Below, in pieces: positions 1 through 7,188 of a DNA stretch of 10,989 bases. Below the pieces are notes generated by a model. That model was not told where the DNA came from and ran no database searches. It saw only the letters and a list, made by a program, of their open reading frames with translations. The stretch's first letter is position 1; every line of letters begins with the position of its first letter. The stretch lies in assembly GCA_018610125.1 (NCBI GenBank), contig JAHEOI010000171.1, positions 1 through 10,989 on the forward strand, written 5' to 3'. This stretch comes from Verrucomicrobiota bacterium (GTDB lineage: Bacteria; Verrucomicrobiota; Verrucomicrobiia; Limisphaerales; JAHEOI01). The translations under genes were made by a program, and so were the position numbers.

Positions 1-1
1 C

Positions 2-1978
2 GCGATGACGCTGACCTTGCCGGCCGGCACACCGGAGATCGCTCGCGCCCAGGTCGGCTCCGAAAGTCGCATTAAAGGCGGCTCTCGCCAGCCAAGCTAC
101 GATGACCAGGGACGGCTCACTCGATTGATCACTTACGAGAGTGCCCGCATTCAAGGTGAACGCGTCATCGTTAAGGATTTTCAGCTCAAGACGTATCGCC
201 ACAAGCCGGACCGAAAAGTCGACCTGATCATGGAAGCTCCGAAGTGCCATTTCGGAGAATTCGGTGCTTCGTCAGACGGGAAGATCACGATGCGCAGCGG
301 CAACAATGGCTTCACCCTCACCGGACAAGGCTTTCTGTGGGACCGCCCCCAATCGCGATTGGTGATTTCCAACCAGGTCACCACGAAGCTACACGCTCTC
401 CCCGGGGCCAAGGAATCCGATTCCCCGGATAGCCCGATCGACGATTTGCAGATTGAGTCACAGCACTTTGAGTATCGCTTCGGCGACGATCGCGCGCTTT
501 ATTCGGGCAATGTAACCGCAACCGCTCCGGATCGGATCACGGTAACATGCGGCACCCTTGAAACCAAATTGGATCCAAGGTCCCATGCTTTCCAAGAAGT
601 CATTGCCAACGAGGCCGTCCGGATCGACCTCCATCAGAAAGGCCGCCAAATTCACGTAACCGGTACAAATGCGGTGTATCAAGCAGCCGCGGAAAAAGGA
701 GCCGCGGCATCGGTAAGGATCACCGGCTCGCCGAAATGGCGGACAGAACAAGCTAATGGGGGCGGGGAGGTGCTGACGGTCGCTCCCGCCGCCCAACACT
801 TTGAGGCCAAGCGAAATGCCTTCTTGAACCTTCCCAAGGCGGAGGGATTACTGCTATCGAAAACCGAAACCAAGTCCGGCTCCGCACCATCGAAGGCCAT
901 TCACATCAAAGCGGGCCGGTATCGCTTTCAAAACGGAAGAATTCGGTTCGAAGGCGGTGTCAAGGCTTCCCAAGCGTCGACCGTCGATCTCAAGTGCAGC
1001 GCAATGACGGTTCAGCTCGATAAAGCACGTCGACATGTCCAAAACATGACTGCCGAAGGCGAGGTCGCCATTACGGCCAAGGGAAGCGACGAGGCAACCA
1101 TTCAAGCTAACGGAGAAAAGCTGGCATTCAAACGGGATCGTAATGGAGAGCCACGGATAACGATCCGCGGTAAACCTTCCTGGCAGACTTCGCGGTACAA
1201 AGGCTCAGCCAAGCGCTTGATCCTTTACCCGGCAAAACGGGTGTTTACCGCCCGCGAGCAAGCCTTCGTCAAAATCCTCCCTCTACCGGACGGTAGCTCA
1301 CCGACGAATGATTCCGAGGCGGGCCGAGCGACTTCAGTGCCGGTCAAAATCGGAAACACGCCGATTCGGGTTCGATCAAGGGATTACGAAATCGGCTCGA
1401 AGCAGGCGGTCTTTACCGGTGACGTCAGGGTAAAACATCAAGATTGGCAGCTTGGTTGCGGGCTTATGACCCTTTTCTTTAATCAAGAACGCCATCGAAT
1501 CCGCAAGATTCAAGCCGCCAAGGGTGTCAAGCTCACCCATGCCGGGGCCTCGGCAGCGTCGTCCGCTTCAACGCCAAATGATCCCGATCGGAATTCCCTG
1601 ATACCCAAGTTTTTCAACCCCAAGACAATGGGCGCGAAATCTTGGAAGCTCCAATGCGACCGACTCAATCTCACCTCACCGTCCGGCAATACCAAGCTGA
1701 CGTCGATCTTGGCCAGTGGCACCGTTCATCTCAACCAAGGCGCCAATCACGCACAAGGGGATCGCTTGACTTATAATGGTAACAACGAGCGGTTCAAGCT
1801 AAAAGGGAAGCCCAAGTTAACCGGCTCGAGCGGAACGACGTTGCAAGGCCAAAAAGGGACGGTCTTTATTCTGGAAAACAAGACCAGGCGCTTCCGCACA
1901 AAAGGTTCTTATCGCATGGTCTTGCCCCAGGAGAGTCAATCGAGCCCCAAAAAAGGGGAACAATCGGGCGAGAGCTAA
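2..1978 (+). CDS. lptA: LptC-LptA/OstA-like LPS transport protein, 5'-truncated
   Basis: Probable periplasmic bridge protein of the Lpt pathway, which carries lipopolysaccharide from the inner to the outer membrane. The frame is open to the window edge. The ATG at 5 is probably internal, because a signal-peptide-like end (AxA-type, residues 13-16 counted from that ATG) has no hydrophobic core before it. Residues about 17-135 look like LptC: PSYDxxGRLT, then a strand-rich region ending in TGxGFLWD and a VTTKL strand. After it come three related OstA/LptA-like modules, about 150-277, 299-426 and 454-641. Each contains a short [IL]xGxPxW/L-type strand and ends in an F-x-[AT]-[KR]-rich segment closing on LP. 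The frame has at least 657 residues, against roughly 180-200 for single LptA or LptC proteins, so a fusion or expansion is likely. The start of lptB 69 bases downstream supports the role. Family assignment rests on motif reading, not on a profile search. Confidence 0.82.
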   Translation, partial: AMTLTLPAGTPEIARAQVGSESRIKGGSRQPSYDDQGRLTRLITYESARIQGERVIVKDFQLKTYRHKPDRKVDLIMEAPKCHFGEFGASSDGKITMRSGNNGFTLTGQGFLWDRPQSRLVISNQVTTKLHALPGAKESDSPDSPIDDLQIESQHFEYRFGDDRALYSGNVTATAPDRITVTCGTLETKLDPRSHAFQEVIANEAVRIDLHQKGRQIHVTGTNAVYQAAAEKGAAASVRITGSPKWRTEQANGGGEVLTVAPAAQHFEAKRNAFLNLPKAEGLLLSKTETKSGSAPSKAIHIKAGRYRFQNGRIRFEGGVKASQASTVDLKCSAMTVQLDKARRHVQNMTAEGEVAITAKGSDEATIQANGEKLAFKRDRNGEPRITIRGKPSWQTSRYKGSAKRLILYPAKRVFTAREQAFVKILPLPDGSSPTNDSEAGRATSVPVKIGNTPIRVRSRDYEIGSKQAVFTGDVRVKHQDWQLGCGLMTLFFNQERHRIRKIQAAKGVKLTHAGASAASSASTPNDPDRNSLIPKFFNPKTMGAKSWKLQCDRLNLTSPSGNTKLTSILASGTVHLNQGANHAQGDRLTYNGNNERFKLKGKPKLTGSSGTTLQGQKGTVFILENKTRRFRTKGSYRMVLPQESQSSPKKGEQSGES

Positions 1979-2047
1979 GCGCTTCAGCCCCCCACCCGGC
2001 CCATTTGTTTTTGCTCCTCATTACAGCGGCATCGCGGGTTATCAAGC

Positions 2048-2770
2048 ATGAGTCTTATCAAAACAACGGATCTCGTTAAGGAATACCGACGCCAGCGTGT
2101 GGTTAACGGTGTTTCGATTTACGTTGAGCCGGGCGAAATCGTCGGGTTGCTCGGTCCAAACGGCGCTGGCAAGACAACCACATTCAATATGGTGGTCGGT
2201 GTTGTCAGGCCCGACGACGGCAAGGTCATATTTCAAGACCGCAAGATAAACGCCTTACCGATGCATCAAAGGGCCCGCCTCGGTATCGGCTACCTCCCCC
2301 AAGAGCCGTCCGTATTTCGCAAGCTAACCGTCGAGGAGAATATCCTTGCCATTTTGGAGACCTGCCGAATGACCGCCAAAGAGCGCAAAGTGAGGCTGAA
2401 GTATCTCCTCGATGAGCTCGAGCTCGCCCCGCTTGCCAAGCATCGCGCTTACACCTTAAGCGGCGGTGAAAAACGCCGGCTGGAAATCACCCGAGCCCTT
2501 GTCACGAGTCCCAAACTCCTCTTGTTGGACGAGCCGTTCAGTGGTATTGATCCCATAGCGGTCTATGAGGTCCAGAAAAATGTCCGGCGGCTAAAGGATC
2601 GCGGACTGGGGGTTTTGATAACAGACCATAATGTGCGAGAGACACTAAAGCTGGTGGATCGGGCTTACCTTATCCATAAAGGCGAAGTGGTCTACGAAGG
2701 GACGGCTGAGTTTTTGGTTCACGACACTCGGGCGCGTGAGATTTACCTCGGACCGGATTTCAATCTTTAA
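2048..2770 (+). CDS. lptB: LptB, ATPase of the LPS export ABC transporter
   Basis: Cytoplasmic ATP-binding subunit that, with LptF and LptG, extracts LPS from the inner membrane and drives it along the Lpt bridge. At 240 residues it has the usual family length. Visible motifs: Walker A GPNGAGKT (36-43), Q-loop glutamine at 85, ABC signature LSGGEKRR (137-144), Walker B LLLLDEP (157-163), and the switch histidine at 194 within ITDHNVRETL, which is characteristic of LptB. The ATG at 2048 gives a full N-terminus, but the bases upstream hold no clear Shine-Dalgarno sequence. It follows the LptC/LptA-like gene and lies 15 bases before the TTG of hprK, consistent with one transcript. No lptF or lptG is in view. 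Confidence 0.96.
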   Translation: MSLIKTTDLVKEYRRQRVVNGVSIYVEPGEIVGLLGPNGAGKTTTFNMVVGVVRPDDGKVIFQDRKINALPMHQRARLGIGYLPQEPSVFRKLTVEENILAILETCRMTAKERKVRLKYLLDELELAPLAKHRAYTLSGGEKRRLEITRALVTSPKLLLLDEPFSGIDPIAVYEVQKNVRRLKDRGLGVLITDHNVRETLKLVDRAYLIHKGEVVYEGTAEFLVHDTRAREIYLGPDFNL

Positions 2771-2785
2771 AGATCGTTAGCAATT

Positions 2786-3757
2786 TTGGCATCGAAGAAA
2801 CACGCGAGTGTCAAACGGGATGTCGTTACGGTCGAAAGCTTCTTCGACCGTTACGGGACACAGCTCGAGCTCAAGCTTGTCGCCGGAGAAAAGGGCTTGC
2901 AGCGCATTATTCGTGAGCCGACTGTCAATCGGCCCGGACTTGCTCTGGCAGGCTTCACTCGTTACTTCGCAAGCAAGCGCGTTCAGGTAATCGGCAGTGC
3001 GGAAGCCCATTTCCTCAAGACGCTTAACGACCCCGACCGGCAGGAGCGTTATTCCCGTGTCCTCTCTTACAAAATCCCGTGCATCGTTTTCGGTCGCAAC
3101 CTGAATCCGGATTCACAGTTCCTCGAAGCGGTTGAGCGCGTTCAAGTCCCGCTCTTTAAAACCCCCCTGATCACGATGAAATTCATCAATCTCGCGACGT
3201 TGGCGCTGGAGATGATGTTTGCGCCCCATCGAACCGAGATTGGCAGTATGGTCGACATTCATGGCGTCGGGGTGCTGATTAAAGGAGAGACGGGAATCGG
3301 CAAGAGCGAAAGTGTCCTGGCCCTGATCGAGCGCGGTTACAGCTTGGTCGCGGATGACATTACCCATGTCACATTGGTGGACGAACGGGAAATTGTGGGG
3401 ACAAGCTCCGAGCTTACCCGGAATCATATGGAGGTCCGGGGGATCGGAATCATCAATGTCGCTGCCATGTTCGGCGTGCGGAGCACCCGCAGTGAAAAGC
3501 GAGTCGACATCGTCATCAACCTCAAGACCTGGAATGAGACGGATGATATCGATCGCCTCGGCATGGAAGAAGAGCATACCGACATCTTGGGCATCCAGAT
3601 TCCCAAGATCACGATCCCGGTTCGTCCGGGGCGTGACTTGGCCCGGCTGATTGAGGTGGCCGCCTTCCAAATGAAGTTGAAAACTTCCGGCTACAACGCG
3701 GCCAAAGAGCTCAACGAACGATTAATTGCCAAGATGGGCGCTACCAAAAATCCCTAG
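2786..3757 (+). CDS. hprK: HPr kinase/phosphorylase, TTG start
   Basis: Bifunctional enzyme that phosphorylates the regulatory serine of HPr with ATP or pyrophosphate and also removes that phosphate. At 323 residues it matches the family. The N-terminal domain (about 12-130) is followed by the catalytic domain: conserved histidine at 159 (HGVGVLIKG), Walker A GETGIGKS (167-174), an Asp pair at 190-191, the family signature EVRGIGIINV (216-225), and a C-terminal RPGRDLARLIEVAA stretch (280-293). The first in-frame ATG is at residue 131, after the N-terminal domain, so a non-ATG start is required. TTG at 2786 fits the usual N-terminus (VxSFFDRYG shortly after), with ATT at 2783 as a less likely alternative. 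The gene is in the same frame as lptB, with only the TAA and five sense codons between them. Its substrate HPr is encoded next, which supports the call strongly. Confidence 0.95.
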   Translation: MASKKHASVKRDVVTVESFFDRYGTQLELKLVAGEKGLQRIIREPTVNRPGLALAGFTRYFASKRVQVIGSAEAHFLKTLNDPDRQERYSRVLSYKIPCIVFGRNLNPDSQFLEAVERVQVPLFKTPLITMKFINLATLALEMMFAPHRTEIGSMVDIHGVGVLIKGETGIGKSESVLALIERGYSLVADDITHVTLVDEREIVGTSSELTRNHMEVRGIGIINVAAMFGVRSTRSEKRVDIVINLKTWNETDDIDRLGMEEEHTDILGIQIPKITIPVRPGRDLARLIEVAAFQMKLKTSGYNAAKELNERLIAKMGATKNP

Positions 3758-3829
3758 CCCGGCGTTGAAAATCGCCGAATATACCGCAAATTATTGCATA
3801 GGTGTAATCGGAGACGACTCTAACTGAGA

Positions 3830-4138
3830 ATGAGCACTGCTAAACGAGCCAAGAACAAGGGGAATACGAATACGTTATCGCGGGAAATCGAGGTGACCAA
3901 CAAATTGGGAATCCACGCCCGGCCCGCAGCAATGTTTGTCAAAGTAGCCAACCGTTTTGACAGCGAGGTCTTCGTTGAAAAGGATGGCGAAAAGGTCAAT
4001 GGAAAGAGCATTATGGGCTTAATGATGCTCGCCGCCGGCCCCGGCAGTCGTCTTACGGTGGAAGCTTACGGCACCGACGCCAAACAGGCCCTCGAAGAGA
4101 TCGAATCTTTGATTATCCGCCAGTTCGATGAGAAATAG
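3830..4138 (+). CDS. ptsH: HPr phosphocarrier protein
   Basis: Small cytoplasmic phosphocarrier of the PTS family. Residues 24-34 read NKLGIHARPAA, with the catalytic histidine at 29. Residues 57-67 read NGKSIMGLMML, with the regulatory serine at 60. The 31-residue spacing equals that of His15 and Ser46 in classical HPr. The protein should therefore be a substrate both of enzyme I (histidine) and of the neighbouring HprK (serine). It has 102 residues, against about 85-90 in most HPr proteins. The excess is a basic, Lys/Asn-rich N-terminal extension of about 14 residues, and no later ATG lies before the conserved core. No sugar permease EII or enzyme I gene is in the window, so a regulatory role or an incomplete PTS is possible. 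A 72-base gap separates it from hprK. Confidence 0.95.
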   Translation: MSTAKRAKNKGNTNTLSREIEVTNKLGIHARPAAMFVKVANRFDSEVFVEKDGEKVNGKSIMGLMMLAAGPGSRLTVEAYGTDAKQALEEIESLIIRQFDEK

Positions 4139-4163
4139 CCGGTGAGGCGTTGCCTTGGACCGG
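4139..4163. terminator. Hairpin in the gap between convergent genes
   Basis: The 25 bases between the stop of ptsH (+) and the stop of the AsnC-like gene (-) can form a two-part hairpin. The outer stem CCGGT (4139-4143) pairs with ACCGG (4159-4163). The inner stem AGGC (4145-4148) pairs with GCCT (4152-4155) over a 3-base loop. The stem fills the gap exactly and would read in both directions. There is no T-run on either side, so it is not a classical intrinsic terminator, and its role in ending transcription is inferred. Confidence 0.35.
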
Positions 4164-5327
4164 TCAGGGAGACGTAACCAGCTCCTCCGTCTCCTCCTCT
4201 TCTCGCATCGTTTCGGGATCGATCCCCATTTCGCGACACCAATCGGCGTAAATGAATGGGGATATCTCGGACGGCTTGATCTCACTTCTGCCTCCCCAAA
4301 AGACGTTGGTGTAGTAGATCGGGATCCCTTTTGACTTAAGATGCTCGTCAATCGCCGATTTGTGTGCCAACAACCATTCTTTATCGGTACCGTGGGCGAC
4401 TCCCATGATGTTGACATTATGAAACTCGGGGCCGCCTTCCCGCCAATAGGCATGGGTCATGATGTGGTGCCGGCCCACCTCTTGACCGGTTTCGATTTCC
4501 CGACCTTCCGGAACAGCCCAATGAAACAAGGCATTAAACCGAGTTACCCTCTCCCCATTCGCATGCGGTTTAACATGCTCAAGGAAAGTCGAGAAGCGCC
4601 CGATCACCTGTCGATGATTCAAATCCTCGGCAACATTCAGGAAGGTGTCGAGCGAGACGCCGGCTTCCTCGGCCCGTGGCCGCCAGAGATCCCGTTGAAG
4701 CTCGTCCGAGCGAAACTCCCGCTTCAATGCCGTCAAGACGCGCCATTCCCGTTCGTTCAGGTTCACGATGCTTACCGGCGTGGCTTCAGCCGGGGTATCC
4801 ACCTTACTCCCGGGCTCGGTACCGCGTCGACGAACATGCCCAACTCCCAGCGTGAAGAGTCGCTTGGCCGGCATTAATCGAAAGGTCTCGGCCCCCGTGG
4901 CTTGCAGCAAGAGGCGACAATGCTTCACCATAGAATACCCCTGAGGAACCTTGACCGTTGTCCATAACTTGTAATTCGCCCCGGCGCTCGCAGGGTCTGT
5001 GGACCGAGTTACCACATGTCCGGAAAAGGGGTCATTCTGAAACATGTAATTGAAGGCCGCGTCCAAGCGATCCTGAGGGACTTGCCAAGCCACCAAAGCC
5101 CCTTTGGCAAGATTGGTTGCCAACAATGTTTGGCGAATTCGCCGGATGGTACCGGCTTCCAGCATCGCCCGTAAGCGTTCCTTCACAACCGGCAGTTCCA
5201 CATCGGCTTGCTCGGCAATTTGGCCCAACGGATCCCGCTGAAATCCTTGGAGCTTATCCTCGGAAATGGCCAAAATTCGCGCGTTGACGGGATCGGTGAC
5301 TTCAACAGGTACGTTTGAGGCGCTCAT
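4164..5327 (-). CDS. Tandem AsnC/Lrp-like protein, possible two-domain siroheme decarboxylase
   Basis: A 387-residue protein made of two similar halves, each an AsnC/Lrp-like winged helix followed by an alpha/beta domain. Half one has a helix-turn-helix-like region (about 33-60), then IRRIRQTLLATNLAKGALVAW (split here as IRRIRQ at 61-66 and GALVAW at 76-81) and a later NYKLWTTVKV strand (118-127). Half two repeats the plan: VIGRFSTFLEH (241-251), RFNALFHWAVPE (263-274), a His-rich GRHHIMTHAYWR (286-297) and FHNVNIMGVAHG (302-313). The pattern of IRRFG-like start, W-x-VP and Y/F-N-(L/V)-x-x-x-V recalls siroheme decarboxylases (AhbA/AhbB, NirDL), which convert siroheme to didecarboxysiroheme for heme d1 or alternative heme synthesis. 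No heme-pathway gene is adjacent, so a DNA-binding regulator remains possible. The C-terminus is a Glu-rich tail. ATG at 5327 was chosen as the first methionine of the frame; an AGAGGA 14 bases upstream is far for a ribosome-binding site. Confidence 0.6.
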   Translation of the reverse strand: MSASNVPVEVTDPVNARILAISEDKLQGFQRDPLGQIAEQADVELPVVKERLRAMLEAGTIRRIRQTLLATNLAKGALVAWQVPQDRLDAAFNYMFQNDPFSGHVVTRSTDPASAGANYKLWTTVKVPQGYSMVKHCRLLLQATGAETFRLMPAKRLFTLGVGHVRRRGTEPGSKVDTPAEATPVSIVNLNEREWRVLTALKREFRSDELQRDLWRPRAEEAGVSLDTFLNVAEDLNHRQVIGRFSTFLEHVKPHANGERVTRFNALFHWAVPEGREIETGQEVGRHHIMTHAYWREGGPEFHNVNIMGVAHGTDKEWLLAHKSAIDEHLKSKGIPIYYTNVFWGGRSEIKPSEISPFIYADWCREMGIDPETMREEEETEELVTSP

Positions 5328-5359
5328 GGTTCGCTGTTTGTTCCTCTATTTGCCGGAGG

Positions 5360-5388
5360 ATCTTAACACGTCGGACAAGTAGCGTCAC
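5360..5388 (-). promoter_or_regulatory. Candidate sigma-70 promoter for the AsnC-like gene
   Basis: Read on the minus strand, GTGACG (5388-5383) is followed after 17 bases by TAAGAT (5365-5360). Each hexamer matches four of six positions of TTGACA and TATAAT. The expected transcript start near 5353 would leave a leader of about 26 bases before the ATG at 5327. The -35 element lies six bases from the -35 element of the divergent promoter, so one bound regulator could affect both. This is pattern matching only. Confidence 0.4.
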
Positions 5389-5394
5389 CCTCGT

Positions 5395-5423
5395 TTGACA
5401 CGCGCCTTCATTTGCCTCACTAT
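5395..5423 (+). promoter_or_regulatory. Candidate sigma-70 promoter for the lipoprotein-luxE-MFS-luxC operon
   Basis: A perfect TTGACA at 5395-5400 is followed after 17 bases by CACTAT (5418-5423), which keeps the important A at position 2 and T at position 6 of the -10 box. Transcription would begin near 5430, about 16 bases before the ATG at 5446. The same TTG could formally serve as a start codon for a longer reading frame, but that reading would place the -35 box inside the gene. Confidence 0.45.
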
Positions 5424-5445
5424 CGAAATGGACGGCACGTCAATT

Positions 5446-7164
5446 ATGAAACCCGTTTGGGAGCTGCCAATACGACACCGAATTCGAAGCTTGCTCATTT
5501 CGAGCCTGTTCCTTCCGATCATACTGCTCGCGCACTTCACCGGGTGTGTCCGGGCGCCCAAGGAACAGCGAGAAGAAGCCAAGCATCTGGTTCCCAAGTA
5601 CGACCGGTTTGAGCGCACGCTAATCAGCTCAAAGCCGTACGATAACCCGCTGCAGCAAGTCGAGCTGCGCGCCGAATTCACCTCCCCCACCGGGCGTAAG
5701 CGACAGGTCTATGGGTTTTGGGACGGCGGCGACACCTGGCGTATCCGCTTCTCACCGGACGAAGTCGGGCGATGGGAGTTTCGCACGACCTGCTCCGATC
5801 CCGGCAATCAGGGACTCCATGGCCGGACGGGTTTTTTGCTCTGCTCTGCACCGATCCACCAAAACCGGTTCGATTATCATGGTCCCGTCGAAGTGGCTCC
5901 CGAAGGAGACCATCTCCAGTTCAAGGATGGAACCCCATTCCTTTGGATCGGCGACCTTGCTTGGAATAGCGCTTTGAAGGCGACGAAGAAGGATTGGGTG
6001 TATTATCTGACCGAGCGCGAGCGTCAACAGTTCAATGCCATCGAATGGATGGCCACCGGTTGGCCCGGGGCGCCAAGCGGCGACCGCAACGAAAGGTCCG
6101 CTTTCAGTGGCCAAGATCGTATCCGTATCCATCCCGAGTTTTTTCAAAGGCTTGACGAACGGGTCGAGATCGCCAATCACGAAGGCTTTCTGACGGCGCC
6201 GGTAATGTTCTGGGGACCGGAAACGGGCGGAGGCGACCGATCACCCGCCTTGAGTCGTTTACCGGAGGACCAGGCGATCCTATTGGCTCGCCACATGGTC
6301 GCTAGGTGGGGAGCCAATGACGTCGTGTGGATATTGAGGGCAAACGGCCATTCCAACAAGAAGCTTGCAGGGCGTTGGAAGCGGATCGGACAATCCGTTT
6401 TCGGTCCTGTTGATCACGCTCCGGTGGCCCTGCACGGGGCGCCTATGAGCGACTACTGGTCCGAATTCCACGAGGAAGAATGGCTCGACATCATCGGATA
6501 CCAGAGCGGTCAGGATCGCAATGCCCAAGCCCGTGGCTGGCTGGTCGATGGACCGGTTTCGACGGCCTCGCAGCGCTATGTGGATCGCCCGTTTATTAAT
6601 TTGCAACCGACATTCGAAGGCTGGGGGAGCCCGGATAGCGAAGCTCACAATGCATTGACAGTCAGACGCACGTTGTATTGGAGTCTTTTGAATGCTCCGA
6701 CAGCCGGAGTAAATTATGGGGGACACGGGGTTTGGGCATGGAGTAATGGCCTCGAGGTGCCGGTTGGGGCGCCCGGCTCGGGTGTTCCGTTGCCTTGGGA
6801 ACAGGGATTATCCATGCCGGCAGCGGAACAAGTTGAGTATCTTGCCGATGCCTTCTCCACATTGCCATTCTGGACGCTTGAGCCGACCCCTGAGGTGATT
6901 GCTCAACAGCCCAGCTCCTCTCCCAATTCCTACATTGCCGCCTCGGCAAACCAAGATCGTGATACAGTCGTTATCTATACTCCGACTCGCCAGCCGATTC
7001 CGACAAATCCAAGCCATTTGCCCCGACCGCGATCGGCCACCTGGCTGAATCCACGCAACGGCCAAGAATCGCGCGCCATTCCCCATTTGTCCGAAGGCCG
7101 GCTCCTCTTTGAGCCTCCGGGCTCCCACGATTGGCTCCTGGTGATTCAAAGCCAAGCCCTTTGA
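5446..7164 (+). CDS. DUF5060/DUF4038 apiosidase-like glycoside hydrolase, probable lipoprotein
   Basis: Probable secreted, lipid-anchored protein of the DUF4038 (GH140 apiosidase-like) group. From the ATG at 5446 it has 572 residues. Basic and hydrophobic residues 10-33 form a signal peptide ending in FTGC, with Cys34 as the likely lipidated residue; Phe at -3 is unusual. About 53-138 is a DUF5060-like beta domain (VELRAEFTSPTG, WRIRFSPDEVGRWEF). About 153-478 is the TIM-barrel DUF4038 domain (DGTPFLWIGDLAW, FNAIEWMATGWPG, DVVWILRANG, WLDIIGYQSG, INLQPTFEGW, GVNYGGHGVWAW). A small C-terminal beta domain closes it (ATWLNPRNG). Longer frames from ATG 5428 or TTG 5395 are possible, but the TTG overlaps a -35 box and the extra residues precede the signal peptide. 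The positions where this group usually has catalytic acids look altered (see findings). Its stop is 24 bases before luxE, so it is probably the first gene of that operon. Confidence 0.85.
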   Translation: MKPVWELPIRHRIRSLLISSLFLPIILLAHFTGCVRAPKEQREEAKHLVPKYDRFERTLISSKPYDNPLQQVELRAEFTSPTGRKRQVYGFWDGGDTWRIRFSPDEVGRWEFRTTCSDPGNQGLHGRTGFLLCSAPIHQNRFDYHGPVEVAPEGDHLQFKDGTPFLWIGDLAWNSALKATKKDWVYYLTERERQQFNAIEWMATGWPGAPSGDRNERSAFSGQDRIRIHPEFFQRLDERVEIANHEGFLTAPVMFWGPETGGGDRSPALSRLPEDQAILLARHMVARWGANDVVWILRANGHSNKKLAGRWKRIGQSVFGPVDHAPVALHGAPMSDYWSEFHEEEWLDIIGYQSGQDRNAQARGWLVDGPVSTASQRYVDRPFINLQPTFEGWGSPDSEAHNALTVRRTLYWSLLNAPTAGVNYGGHGVWAWSNGLEVPVGAPGSGVPLPWEQGLSMPAAEQVEYLADAFSTLPFWTLEPTPEVIAQQPSSSPNSYIAASANQDRDTVVIYTPTRQPIPTNPSHLPRPRSATWLNPRNGQESRAIPHLSEGRLLFEPPGSHDWLLVIQSQAL

Positions 7165-7188
7165 CCCCGCTGCAACGCACTCAAGCCA

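Noticed and set aside
1977..1984. AAGCGCTT palindrome at the end of the LptC/LptA-like gene
   Set aside because: Eight bases with no loop or T-run and no second copy seen; not enough to call an operator or terminator.
3113..3670. Open frame of 185 codons on the minus strand opposite hprK
   Set aside because: It lies wholly within a confidently identified gene and its translation shows no recognisable domain; a shadow of the coding bias on the other strand.
3760..3777. Inverted repeat CGGCG/CGCCG with an 8-base loop just after hprK
   Set aside because: A five-base stem with no T-run; too weak to call a terminator, and hprK and ptsH are expected to work together.
3765..3794. TTGAAA followed by AT-rich bases before ptsH as a possible promoter
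   Set aside because: No good -10 box at proper spacing; the match is no better than chance in AT-rich intergenic sequence.
4341..4877. Open frame of 178 codons on the plus strand inside the AsnC-like gene
   Set aside because: No recognisable domain, and it is antisense to a gene with two consistent domains.
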